DNA from: Cytophagaceae bacterium
GTDB lineage: Bacteria; Bacteroidota; Bacteroidia; Cytophagales; Flexibacteraceae
Reading direction: 5' to 3'
Assembly (NCBI GenBank): GCA_947464365.1
Contig: CANHWS010000074.1
Span: 1-13,036 of the forward strand
DNA length: 13,036 bases
Shown here in pieces: positions 1-6,868 of the stretch (position 1 is its first letter; each line of letters opens with the position of its first letter). Under the pieces are notes generated by a model. It was not told where the DNA came from, searched no databases, and was given only the letters and a program-made list of their open reading frames with translations. Both the position numbers and the translations under genes were made by a program.

Positions 1-314
1 CGGAAGGCCTTCCTTTTGGCCCAAGTACATTGGTGCTCAAAGTCGCAGACAAGATGTTTGCATTGCTACCGCTTGACGAACCTGAACGCTTAAGTGTCAA
101 TCTCAAATGTGATCCCGAAAGAGCCGAGGAGCTAAGAGAAGCATATCCTAATGCCATCAAGCCGGGCTACCACATGAGCAAAAAACACTGGAACACGGTC
201 CTATTGAACGAAGGTCTTCAGCAAAAGTTGGTTCAGGAGCTGATTGACCACTCCTACCAATTGGTGGTCGATAGCCTACCAAAAAAAGTTCGGGAGGCTA
301 TGCTTCTAGGCTAA
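1..314 (+). CDS. MmcQ/YjbR family protein (5' end outside window)
   Basis: This is the C-terminal 103 residues of a small protein of the MmcQ/YjbR family, a compact CyaY-like fold often labelled DNA-binding although its cellular role is not settled. The reading frame is open to the left edge, with its first whole codon at base 3. The residues before the TTG at base 30 (EGLPFGPSTL) match the family's conserved PFG-x-x-T-L segment, so that TTG is not the start and the gene begins outside the window. Other family hallmarks are KMFALL, NLKCDPERA, PGYHMSKKHWNTV and the ELIDHSY-LV-SLPKK tail. The family is usually about 110-120 residues long, so only some 10-15 are missing. It ends 56 bases before the preferred start of the next gene on the same strand, so the two are probably co-transcribed. 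The family call is firm and the function is unknown. Confidence 0.9.
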   Translation, partial: EGLPFGPSTLVLKVADKMFALLPLDEPERLSVNLKCDPERAEELREAYPNAIKPGYHMSKKHWNTVLLNEGLQQKLVQELIDHSYQLVVDSLPKKVREAMLLG

Positions 315-370
315 CAGGGAGACAATAGCGGTTGCAAAAGACCGAAAATGGGTCCTACTTGCACCCTGAG

Positions 371-1417
371 ATGAAGATACTGGTATTGCGTTTTTCGGCC
401 ATTGGCGATATCGTCTTGACGACGCCAGTCATTAGGTGCCTCAAACAAAAGCTACCCGATGTCGAGATCCATTTCGCTACGCAGCTCCAGTTTGCTTTCT
501 TGCTACGGCACAACCCCTATATCGATCAGGTACTGACTTGGGACAAGGGAGATAAATCGGATCTTGACAGACTGATTAAGGACCTAAAGGCTGGTGACTA
601 TGATTATGTGATCGATCTGCATCACAATCTCAGGACGGCCAAGATCAAACGAGCCCTAAGCAAGGTACCAGCATTTAGCTTTGACAAGTGTAACATCCAG
701 AAGTGGCTACTGGTCAACTTCAAGTGGGATCGTATGCCAGATGTCCATATCGTAGACAGGTATATGGATACACTAAGCAGCCTAGGTGTTGTCAATGACA
801 AAAAAGGCCTAGACTACTTTTTCGACCCATCAAAGCCGCCGACCATCGACTGGTCCAAATGGACAGATTCTGGCTCCTCCGTCCCTGTACCTGATAACTA
901 TATCGCTGTTGTGATTGGGGCTACCCATTTCACCAAACAACTACCCGTCAATCGGTTGATCGAACTATGCAAGGCGGCCTGGCATCGGTACCAGAAACCA
1001 GTTCTTATCCTTGGAGGACCTACTGATATCGAACGTGGGCAGATGCTTTCTGCAGGCCTAAAGTCAGATAAAGTACCTCATCATGATACAACAGGACTTC
1101 TGACCTTTGATCAATCAGCAGAGGCAATACGCCAATCGTGGCTTGTGTTCAGCAATGATACTGGGCTGATGCACGTCGCAGCCGCATTCCGAAAACCAGT
1201 TGTTAGCATTTGGGGCAATACCACCCCACGTCTAGGCATGTATCCTTATATGACTCCATACATAGTTTGGGAACATCCCGCAGGTCTAGGTTGCCGACCA
1301 TGTAGCAAAATCGGGTTCAAGAGCTGCCCAAAGGGCCACTTTAAGTGTATGCAGGACCTAGCATTCGATTGGGAAGCAGTTGATTCCCTAATGCAAAAAG
1401 CCCAACCCGAAGGTTAG
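371..1417 (+). CDS. Glycosyltransferase family 9 (heptosyltransferase-like)
   Basis: This 348-residue protein resembles GT9 ADP-heptose:LPS heptosyltransferases (the WaaF/WaaC type), inner-membrane-associated enzymes that add heptose to the lipopolysaccharide core. I prefer the ATG at 371 because it gives the canonical opening MKILVLRFSAIGDIVLTTPV. The frame also runs back to a TTG at 332, which would add 13 residues unlike the family. The C-terminal nucleotide-sugar-binding half contains the signature FSNDTGLMHVAAA (D263) and VVSIWGNTTP. Near the end four cysteines (C308, C311, C319, C326) form C-x2-C-x7-C-x6-C inside GLGCRPCSKIGF and SCPKGHFKCM, a tail I associate with Bacteroidota GT9 proteins. 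The sugar donor and acceptor cannot be read from the sequence. No Shine-Dalgarno sequence is visible. The stop codon lies inside a hairpin terminator. Confidence 0.9.
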   Translation: MKILVLRFSAIGDIVLTTPVIRCLKQKLPDVEIHFATQLQFAFLLRHNPYIDQVLTWDKGDKSDLDRLIKDLKAGDYDYVIDLHHNLRTAKIKRALSKVPAFSFDKCNIQKWLLVNFKWDRMPDVHIVDRYMDTLSSLGVVNDKKGLDYFFDPSKPPTIDWSKWTDSGSSVPVPDNYIAVVIGATHFTKQLPVNRLIELCKAAWHRYQKPVLILGGPTDIERGQMLSAGLKSDKVPHHDTTGLLTFDQSAEAIRQSWLVFSNDTGLMHVAAAFRKPVVSIWGNTTPRLGMYPYMTPYIVWEHPAGLGCRPCSKIGFKSCPKGHFKCMQDLAFDWEAVDSLMQKAQPEG

Positions 1418-1422
1418 GCTTT
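1397..1422. terminator. Bidirectional hairpin terminator embedding the GT9 stop codon
   Basis: Arms 1397-1407 and 1412-1422 pair as AAAGCC-C-AACC with GGTT-A-GGCTTT: ten pairs and one C/A mismatch around a CGAA loop. The plus-strand stem holds the last codons and the TAG stop (1415-1417) of the GT9 gene. On the minus strand the stem is followed by a run of five T (complement of 1395-1399), so it should also stop transcripts of the convergent gene ending at 1447. The minus-strand tract is the better of the two. Confidence 0.75.
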
Positions 1423-1446
1423 TGATAAACATCTTACTTTGATAAA

Positions 1447-2034
1447 TTAGTTGCGCTTGTTTAGCTCATCCCTAATTTGGGCTGCCCGCTCGTAATCCTC
1501 AGCATTAAGGGCATCTTCGAGCATGGTTTTAAGTTGCTCGGTACTAGCATCCCGCACCTGATCTTGCAAAGACTTCTTCTTAGGGCCTTTGGCTGCCACA
1601 GGTTTCGGATCGTCATCCTCTGGCTCGGACAGGATGATGCCTGCCTCCGACAAGATCACGTCATTGGTATAAATATCGACCCCAAAACGAAGCCCAACCG
1701 CAATAGCATCTGACGGCCTTGCATCAATGTTGTATGTATTGATACCGTCTGTGGTCACGATTTGGGCATAAAAAACACCTTCGCGCAGGTCGTTGATGTA
1801 GATCTCCTCAACAAAAAAGTTGAATGCCTGACCAAATGCCTTGAACAGGTCATGAGTCAGTGGCCGTGTTGGCTTGATTTTTTCGATCTCAATCGCAATG
1901 GCTTGAGCCTCAAACATCCCGATAACGATCGGAAGGCGCCTATTGCCACCTTCTTCGCCGAGAACCAAGGCAAAGGAGCCTTGTTGTGATTGGCTGGAAG
2001 AAAGTGCAAGTATTTCTAGCTTGATTTTAGCCAC
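1447..2034 (-). CDS. Bifunctional nuclease (BFN/DUF151) domain protein with UVR tail
   Basis: The protein has about 195 residues. An N-terminal BFN (DUF151) domain spans roughly residues 1-135, with conserved segments KIKLEILALSSSQSQ, GNRRLPIVIGMFEAQA, THDLFK, EGVFYAQIV and DARPSDAIAVGLRFGVDIYT. A charged linker follows (about 136-155, EDDDPKPVAAKGPKKK). The last 40 residues look like a UVR motif of the UvrB/UvrC-interaction type (LEDALNAEDYERAAQIRDEL). Plant and bacterial relatives have been linked to DNase/RNase activity, but nuclease function is not demonstrated by motifs here. The start was chosen at GTG 2034 because family members begin at the KIKLEIL segment. An in-frame ATG at 2139 would add 35 residues with no family resemblance. 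It lies downstream of etfB-etfA on the same strand, about 200 bases after etfA, so read-through is possible. BFN-UVR fusions are common in Bacteroidota. Confidence 0.88.
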   Translation of the reverse strand: MAKIKLEILALSSSQSQQGSFALVLGEEGGNRRLPIVIGMFEAQAIAIEIEKIKPTRPLTHDLFKAFGQAFNFFVEEIYINDLREGVFYAQIVTTDGINTYNIDARPSDAIAVGLRFGVDIYTNDVILSEAGIILSEPEDDDPKPVAAKGPKKKSLQDQVRDASTEQLKTMLEDALNAEDYERAAQIRDELNKRN

Positions 2035-2161
2035 TTCTGTTTGATAAACTAGGGTCGCATAATGCTGCTGCCCGATGTGTGTACTAGTTACAGATATTCC
2101 GCCAACTACCGATGCAAAACTGACGTTTAGCCCCAGCATGCTGGCCTAGCGCAAAAGATCA

Positions 2162-2182
2162 GGGCTGCAATAATAGCAGCCT
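2162..2182 (-). terminator. Possible weak terminator after etfA
   Basis: A perfect 6-base inverted repeat, GGCTGC (2163-2168) with GCAGCC (2176-2181), plus a closing G-T pair, surrounds a 7-base loop. It lies about 60 bases downstream of the etfA stop on the minus strand. The only T-rich stretch after it (TTTT, complement of 2156-2159) is five bases or so beyond the stem, so termination would be inefficient and the bfn gene could receive read-through. Confidence 0.4.
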
Positions 2183-2240
2183 AAATCCAGATTAAACCCG
2201 GATAATCAATGGGCACACAAATAATTGTGGCAACCTAGCT

Positions 2241-3200
2241 CTATTTGAGTGCCTGGTTGAGCGCTGGAAGGATCTTGAAAACATCCCCAACAATGCCATA
2301 GTCCGCCACTTTAAAAATTGGCGCCTCAGGGTCCGAGTTGATTGCGACAATACATTTACTGCTGCTGATACCTGCCACGTGCTGGATTGCTCCGCTAATC
2401 CCGGCAGCAATGTAGAGCGAAGGGCTCACTTTGATACCTGTTTGACCGACGTGCTCATGGTGCGGGCGCCAATCCAGATCACTAACAGGTTTGCTGCAGG
2501 CAGTAGCTGCACCGAGCGTTTTGGCAAGGTCTGTGATTAAGCCCCAGTTTTCGGGACCTTTCAAGCCACGACCACCGCTAACAACTAGGTCAGCTTCTGG
2601 TAACAAGATTTCTCCAGTAGCCTTTTCGGTGCCTTTGCTGGTAAGGGCCTTGTCTGATCCACTGAGCGAAACAGAAAGTGACTCGACGATTGTAGTGGCA
2701 CTATTTGGCTCAAAACCAGTCGCAGCTCCTTTTTTGACAGTTAGGATCCGGAGGGTAGCATTGAGGGCCACGTCCGAAAATGCTTTGCCTGTGTAGATGC
2801 TGCGCTTAACAGTGAGTACTCCATTATTAAGTACTGGCAGGTCCACAACGTTTGTTGCTAGAGCGGCACCTGTAGCAGCTGCAACTCGTGGTGCCATTGC
2901 ATCTACCAAGGAGCTCTTAGCTAGAACTACCAGATCAGGATTGCTGATCGCGATGGCTTGTTTCAGGACAGCGGCAGAGGTCATGATATCTACCTGTACA
3001 AAGGCACCGTCATCAGCATGGAGCACCTTCTGGACACCATAGCCACCAAGCGAACCTAGGTCCGTTGTGGTAGGGCCAGCTATAACGGCTGTAATTGCAC
3101 CACCACCCAAGGCTTCAGCAGTCTTATGAGCGTAGGCAAGAGCCTCTAGGCTTGACTTTTTAACGGAGCCGTCAGACTCCAAAAATACCAGAATATTCAT
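2241..3200 (-). CDS. etfA: Electron transfer flavoprotein subunit alpha
   Basis: A complete 319-residue ETF alpha subunit (FixB family). With EtfB it forms a soluble FAD-containing heterodimer that carries electrons from acyl-CoA dehydrogenases and related flavoenzymes to the respiratory chain. The N-terminal half (MNILVFLESDGSVKKSS) is the ETF-type nucleotide-binding-like fold. The C-terminal half is the FAD domain: SGGRG at 208-212, QTGIKVSPSLYIAAGISGA at 253-271 (the QTGKxVxPxLYxAxGISGAIQH signature) and AINSDPEAPIFKVADYGIVG at 286-305 (the INxDxxAPIFxxADYGIVGD signature). The length is typical. ATG 3200 is the natural start. It follows etfB on the same strand with a 115-base spacer holding a hairpin. 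Whether it is a classical or a bifurcating ETF cannot be decided from the sequence. No partner dehydrogenase or ETF:quinone oxidoreductase gene lies in the window. Confidence 0.97.
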   Translation of the reverse strand: MNILVFLESDGSVKKSSLEALAYAHKTAEALGGGAITAVIAGPTTTDLGSLGGYGVQKVLHADDGAFVQVDIMTSAAVLKQAIAISNPDLVVLAKSSLVDAMAPRVAAATGAALATNVVDLPVLNNGVLTVKRSIYTGKAFSDVALNATLRILTVKKGAATGFEPNSATTIVESLSVSLSGSDKALTSKGTEKATGEILLPEADLVVSGGRGLKGPENWGLITDLAKTLGAATACSKPVSDLDWRPHHEHVGQTGIKVSPSLYIAAGISGAIQHVAGISSSKCIVAINSDPEAPIFKVADYGIVGDVFKILPALNQALK

Positions 3201-3254
3201 CAGACGAGGGTCTTGATTGTATGTTAGGCGAGTTGGGCAATTGTCCTAAAGACG

Positions 3255-3278
3255 ACACCCAATATTGCCATTTGGTGT
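3255..3278 (-). other. Hairpin in the etfB-etfA spacer
   Basis: Within the 115-base gap between etfB and etfA, ACACCCAA (3255-3262) and TTTGGTGT (3271-3278) can pair with one C/T mismatch across an 8-base loop. On the transcribed minus strand only three T follow, a few bases beyond the stem, so it is a poor terminator. It may instead act as an intercistronic mRNA-stabilising or processing structure. I saw no TAnnTTTG box in this gap, which favours co-transcription with etfB. Confidence 0.4.
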
Positions 3279-3315
3279 AAAAGAGATAAGGCACTGAATG
3301 TTCGGGCCGCGAAGA

Positions 3316-4053
3316 TTAAAGCACCTTGGCTTCATTCCGGAGCAAGTCAACAAGCTCAGCAACGTTGTCGGCAGCAATCATCTTGCAGGCCCCTTTGGCT
3401 GGTGGCAAGCTGAATTGTTGGACGGTAGTGGAGGTTGCAGTTACAGTTGGTTCAACCACCTTAAGTGGCTTAGTCCGTGCGCCCATAATGCCTCGCATGT
3501 TCGGGATTTTCCACTCGGCAATTGGCTCTTGGCAACCAGCTACTAATGGCAGGTTCACCTCGATCACTTCTTTGCCACCTTCAATCTCTTTCGAGACAGT
3601 TGCCAGGCCACCGACAACGTCGAGACGCATCACTGGTGCCACGGAAGGAATGCCAAGCAGCTCACCAACCATACCATGCACCTGCCCACCATTGTGGTCG
3701 ATGCTCTCGCGTCCCATCAGGATTAGGTCATATTGTTCGGCTTTGCAAACTGCTGCAATCTCTTGCGCTACCTGCCAAGCGTCAGTCGGGTTGACATTGA
3801 TCCTGATCGCATCATCAGCACCAATGGCCAGTGCTTTACGAAGCGTGGGTTCGGTCTCTGCCAAACCAACATTGAGGGCGGTGACAGACCCACCTTGCGC
3901 CTCTTTAAGCTCAATGGCACGTGCAAGGGCAAAGTCGTCATACGGACCGATGATGAAGGTAACGCCCGCAGCGTTAAACTCCTTTCCGTCCGGCGTAAAG
4001 CTGATTTTGGTTGTCGTGTCCGGTACGTGGGTGATGCAGACCAGTATCTTCAT
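3316..4053 (-). CDS. etfB: Electron transfer flavoprotein subunit beta
   Basis: A complete 245-residue ETF beta subunit (FixA family), partner of the EtfA encoded directly downstream. The beta subunit binds AMP structurally and carries the recognition loop that docks acyl-CoA dehydrogenases. Visible family features are the opening MKILVCITHVPDT, the nucleotide-contacting stretch GRESIDHNGGQVHGMVGELL (114-133), the ETF-beta signature around EIEGGKEVIEVNLPLVAGCQ (156-175) and the conserved PNMRGIMGARTKPL (184-197). The length is typical. ATG 4053 has no Shine-Dalgarno sequence, as expected in Bacteroidota. It is the first gene of the minus-strand group, and a candidate -7 box lies about 155 bases upstream. 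A long open frame on the opposite strand is a codon-bias shadow. Confidence 0.97.
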   Translation of the reverse strand: MKILVCITHVPDTTTKISFTPDGKEFNAAGVTFIIGPYDDFALARAIELKEAQGGSVTALNVGLAETEPTLRKALAIGADDAIRINVNPTDAWQVAQEIAAVCKAEQYDLILMGRESIDHNGGQVHGMVGELLGIPSVAPVMRLDVVGGLATVSKEIEGGKEVIEVNLPLVAGCQEPIAEWKIPNMRGIMGARTKPLKVVEPTVTATSTTVQQFSLPPAKGACKMIAADNVAELVDLLRNEAKVL

Positions 4054-4206
4054 ATCTAATTGGTGCTAGTGCTAATCAGCCGGTTTCCAACTGCGGAAAT
4101 CAAGAAATTGCAACCACACATGCAGGTGCCCTGACTAGCCTTTTGTATCAAGCCCCAAATATGATACATGGGTGCCAAAATCGATACACCTCAACCTGAT
4201 TTCGGC

Positions 4207-4242
4207 CAAAATTATTGATAGGCAACCCTGTTGGCCGCCAAA
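4207..4242 (-). promoter_or_regulatory. Candidate Bacteroidota-type promoter for etfBA
   Basis: On the minus strand, TAATTTTG (complement of 4207-4214) is a perfect match to the Bacteroidota primary-sigma -7 consensus TAnnTTTG. A TTTG (complement of 4239-4242) lies 24 bases upstream as a possible -33 element. That spacer is a little longer than the usual range of about 19-21. It would give a leader of roughly 150 bases before etfB. The call rests on the motif only. Confidence 0.4.
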
Positions 4243-4312
4243 GCTTCCTAGCACGACTAGTCATGCACCAAGACCCTAATCCTAACCTAGCAAAACACTG
4301 GATCTGATCCAT

Positions 4313-4320
4313 TACCTTTG
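4313..4320 (+). promoter_or_regulatory. Candidate -7 box for the methyltransferase gene
   Basis: TACCTTTG is a perfect TAnnTTTG match, 25 bases before the ATG at 4346, leaving a short leader of about 20 bases. No clear TTG or TTTG -33 element is visible at the expected distance. Position and box quality make it plausible, and no competing box was found on this strand in the spacer. Confidence 0.5.
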
Positions 4321-4345
4321 TGGTTTCGCACAAGCCTGCACACCT

Positions 4346-5131
4346 ATGGGCCAAGACCCCTCCACCTTTCAGGTTGACAAAACGCCACGGATCGACAAGA
4401 CGTTGTTTCAGGAAGGCCACTTCTTGGGCCGTCCCGCAGATTTTGACGATCTCATCGTCCAGCGTAGGCTACAACTAACAGAGGCGATCCCGAATTTCAC
4501 AGGCAAGGATCTGACCCTTGTAGATGTTGGTTGTGGTAATGGTGCTTCTGCCTTTTTCTTGGCTGATAAGTTTCAGTATGTGCTCGGTATTGATGTTTGG
4601 GAGGGTCACCGTAGCTCCTTTGACGCTTACAAAGCCCATAGTGGAATTCATAATGTGGACTTCCTAAAGCTTGACCTCGAGAGCGAATCGCACCCAACCC
4701 AATATGATCGTCTAATCAGCTTTGAGGTCATCGAGCACCTTAATGATGATCGCAACGTCACCAGCTTTTTCAACCTCGTCAAACCAGGTGGTCAGATTGC
4801 GATTTCGGTCCCGAACAAGTGGTGGATCTTTGAGACGCACGGAGCTAACCTCCCGCTTTTGCCCTGGAACCGTGTACCCTTCTTCAGCTGGCTACCTACT
4901 TTTATCCATGAGCGCTTTGCGAATGCCCGCATCTATACACCCGCCCGCATCCGCCGTGTGCTAGAGCATGCTGGCTTTGAGGTGATCAGTGTCCAGAACA
5001 TCACTGCCCCACTTGACGTACTCAAACCATCAGGCTTCAAACGCTGGTTACAGGCCAATATCTTTAGGGGCAACACAACCAAGATACCCTTTAAGGCGAC
5101 TGCGCTGTTTGTGCATGCTGTGAGACGGTAG
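4346..5131 (+). CDS. Class I SAM-dependent methyltransferase
   Basis: This 261-residue protein has a class I (Rossmann-like) methyltransferase core of the Methyltransf_11/23 type. SAM-binding motif I is LVDVGCGNGAS (58-68). The acidic residue after strand 2 is in LGIDVWEG (about D83). Motif IV/post-II is SFEVIEHL (125-132), followed by LVKPGGQIAISVPN (144-157), the usual strand-forming region. After the core comes a tail with WWIFETHG, an aromatic proline-rich stretch, FANARIYTPARIRRVLEHAGF and a basic C-terminus, features I associate with a subgroup found near glycan or lipid genes. There is no signal peptide or membrane segment, so it is cytosolic. The methyl acceptor is unknown. It converges on a GT4 gene 265 bases downstream. 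A role in surface glycan modification is inference only. Confidence 0.88.
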   Translation: MGQDPSTFQVDKTPRIDKTLFQEGHFLGRPADFDDLIVQRRLQLTEAIPNFTGKDLTLVDVGCGNGASAFFLADKFQYVLGIDVWEGHRSSFDAYKAHSGIHNVDFLKLDLESESHPTQYDRLISFEVIEHLNDDRNVTSFFNLVKPGGQIAISVPNKWWIFETHGANLPLLPWNRVPFFSWLPTFIHERFANARIYTPARIRRVLEHAGFEVISVQNITAPLDVLKPSGFKRWLQANIFRGNTTKIPFKATALFVHAVRR

Positions 5132-5396
5132 TATTAATTAGCATTTGGCAAGTTAGTGTTATGGATTTGGAAGCAGTTGCCACCACAATCACCCAAGTAC
5201 AAGACATTTTGATTATTGTGACAATCATATTGATCAATCAAAAGTGAATTATGGATACCTGACAACCGAGATATTCACTCCATTACTAGTCAAGTGCTAA
5301 TTCCCTGTGGCAACACCCTTTCCCTAAAGACTGACAAGGGGCTACTTATTCCATATTTCAATAAAAGTAGTGCTTTTGATACTTGGAGTTTTCAGC

Positions 5397-6863
5397 TCAA
5401 TTTTTGGATTGATTTACCCCCACCAACCCATCAAGTACAGCAGCAAACTTGCCTGCCAAAGCCTTACGGCTATATTGCTGGTATCCCTGGCTTTGGCAAA
5501 TTGGTGTTCCGGATTGATAGGCGTCAAACAAAGCTAGGATGTTGGCCTTGAGCATGGCTGCATCGTCATAGCCTGAAAATAAACCAGCACCAGTATCGAT
5601 CAAAACCTGTTGGGCATCACCACCTTCTGGCCCAATGCAAAGGACCGGGCGGCGTAAGGCTAGGTATTCGAATATCTTACCAGTCAAAATTCCATTTGCG
5701 TTATTCACCCGGTCTATCATCAATAGCAAGACCTGCGAGCTGCGCTGCGTTTCCAATATCTGGTGGTGCGGCTGGTAGGCCCTAAAGTCAAGCCATGGGG
5801 TAAGACCAAAAGCCTGAGCAGACTCTTGCACCACAGGATCCACCTTACCATAAAAATGGAGCTGAAGGGCTGCGGCAAAGTCCTTATTCGTCTGGACAAG
5901 TTCCTGTAGCACCTGCCAAAAAACTTGGTGGTTGCGTGGATAGCCCAGCATGCCGACGTAAGTGATCGTAAATTTTTTGTCTGGCGTTGGATCTGCCTCG
6001 AACACAAAATCAGCCTCATCATACCCATTATGGATAACTAATGTCCTTAATGGCTTGTGTGGTGGTTTAACCAAGGTATCCATATCGGTAGCCATGGCAT
6101 GGCTAACTGCTACTACTGCATCTGCCTCAGTTAGTACACCTTGCTCTAGGCTCTCGTGTTTACGACGAGCAAAACTGCTGAGTTTGAGCTCCTGATAAAA
6201 CCCAATTTGCGTCCATGGGTCACGGAAGTCAGCCAACCATGGCAAGTTGACACCCCGCTTTTTGAGCTTCCGTTTAAGCTTAAGGGCAATGACGTGCATA
6301 CTATGAGGTGGACCTGTACTTACGATGGCCTCCACTGGGTGCTCCTTCAGATAATTGACCAAATAAGCCACAGAAGGATTAATGAAGAACATTCTGGTGT
6401 CTGGCACAAATAAGTTGGACCTTACCCAGATGGCTAGTCTCGACTTCCAGCTAGACTGTTGTCCCTTACCAACATACAAGGGATTGACGTTTGTTGTGGC
6501 CTTCTGGCCCTTGCCCATGAACTTATTATAGAGGTCAAAGGGCTCCCAAATCGGTTCTCTGATGACTTCAATACCTTCAGGGATTTCGGCCAAGAGGGCA
6601 TCATCGCGGAGCTCAAACTGACTATTGGAAACGGTATAAACTACTGGCTCGTATCCATAGGCTCGCAAATACTTCACTGTCTTGAGCCATCGCTGAACCC
6701 CACTACCAGCTGAAGGTGGCCAATAATAAGTTATTACCAGAACCCGACGACAATTGTTGTCCTTGTCAGCTTCAGTTATAGCAGATTGAGAAATGGCGTA
6801 GCGAGAATCTGATGTGTTAGGGTTGTCCAAAAGTCTGGCGAGGATACAAATACGAGAGGCCAA
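5397..6863 (-). CDS. Glycosyltransferase family 4 protein
   Basis: The longest frame encodes 488 residues of a GT-B glycosyltransferase in the GT4 (Glycos_transf_1) group, which transfers sugars from nucleotide donors to cell-surface glycans. The N-terminal domain opens at about residue 40 with RVLVITYYWPPSAGSGVQRW, whose glycine/serine-rich loop is typical of the acceptor domain. The middle shows STGPPHSMHVIAL, PWLADFRDPWTQIGFY and ADAVVAVSHAMA. The C-terminal donor domain has TYVGMLGYPRNHQVFW and GKIFEYLALRRPVLCIGPEG, corresponding to the E-rich donor-binding loop. No membrane segment is evident. The start is unclear: the frame has no ATG before the domain. TTG 6863 adds 38 non-conserved residues and overlaps a perfect -7 box, and TTG 6830 is an alternative. 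It stands alone on its strand. Confidence 0.87.
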   Translation of the reverse strand: MASRICILARLLDNPNTSDSRYAISQSAITEADKDNNCRRVLVITYYWPPSAGSGVQRWLKTVKYLRAYGYEPVVYTVSNSQFELRDDALLAEIPEGIEVIREPIWEPFDLYNKFMGKGQKATTNVNPLYVGKGQQSSWKSRLAIWVRSNLFVPDTRMFFINPSVAYLVNYLKEHPVEAIVSTGPPHSMHVIALKLKRKLKKRGVNLPWLADFRDPWTQIGFYQELKLSSFARRKHESLEQGVLTEADAVVAVSHAMATDMDTLVKPPHKPLRTLVIHNGYDEADFVFEADPTPDKKFTITYVGMLGYPRNHQVFWQVLQELVQTNKDFAAALQLHFYGKVDPVVQESAQAFGLTPWLDFRAYQPHHQILETQRSSQVLLLMIDRVNNANGILTGKIFEYLALRRPVLCIGPEGGDAQQVLIDTGAGLFSGYDDAAMLKANILALFDAYQSGTPICQSQGYQQYSRKALAGKFAAVLDGLVGVNQSKN

Positions 6864-6868
6864 ATTTA
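6861..6868 (-). promoter_or_regulatory. Candidate -7 box overlapping the 5' end of the GT4 frame
   Basis: On the minus strand TAAATTTG is a perfect TAnnTTTG match. It includes the TTG at 6863 that opens the longest GT4 frame. If it is a real promoter, transcription would begin near 6855 and translation must start further downstream, for example at TTG 6830. No TTTG -33 element is visible at the normal distance, so this may be chance. Confidence 0.35.

Larger units (their letters stand above)
4054..4345. other. Divergent intergenic region between etfB and the methyltransferase gene
   Basis: This 292-base non-coding spacer separates two divergent genes and therefore must hold both promoters. 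It contains a perfect TAnnTTTG box on each strand, listed separately. In the presumed etfB leader, GGTTTCC (4082-4088) and GGAAATC (4095-4101) can form a 7-pair stem, including one G-T pair, with a 6-base loop about 30-50 bases before the etfB start. No RNA gene or long repeat was recognised. Confidence 0.7.

Noticed and set aside
332..370. TTG start at 332 for the GT9 gene
   Set aside because: The ATG at 371 sits exactly where GT9 proteins begin (MKILVLRFSAIGD). The extra 13 residues are not family-like.
2035..2139. A 35-residue N-terminal extension of the BFN protein from ATG 2139
   Set aside because: The extension has no resemblance to the family, whose conserved sequence begins immediately after GTG 2034. 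The longer form cannot be excluded without N-terminal data.
3326..4069. A 247-codon open frame on the plus strand opposite etfB
   Set aside because: It lies almost entirely antisense to a firmly identified etfB, shows Ser/Pro/Arg-rich composition typical of a codon-bias shadow, and resembles no protein I know.
5294..5551. An 85-codon plus-strand frame spanning the methyltransferase-GT4 gap
   Set aside because: More than half overlaps the GT4 C-terminus in antisense, there is no family resemblance, and no start signal was seen. The 265-base gap itself holds only AT-rich inverted repeats (for example the ATTGATCAAT palindrome near 5229-5238) without a convincing terminator.
332..6863. A surface-polysaccharide gene cluster (GT9, methyltransferase, GT4)
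   Set aside because: The three genes lie on different strands and are separated by ETF and BFN genes. There are no flippase, polymerase or sugar-nucleotide genes, so a dedicated cluster is not supported.
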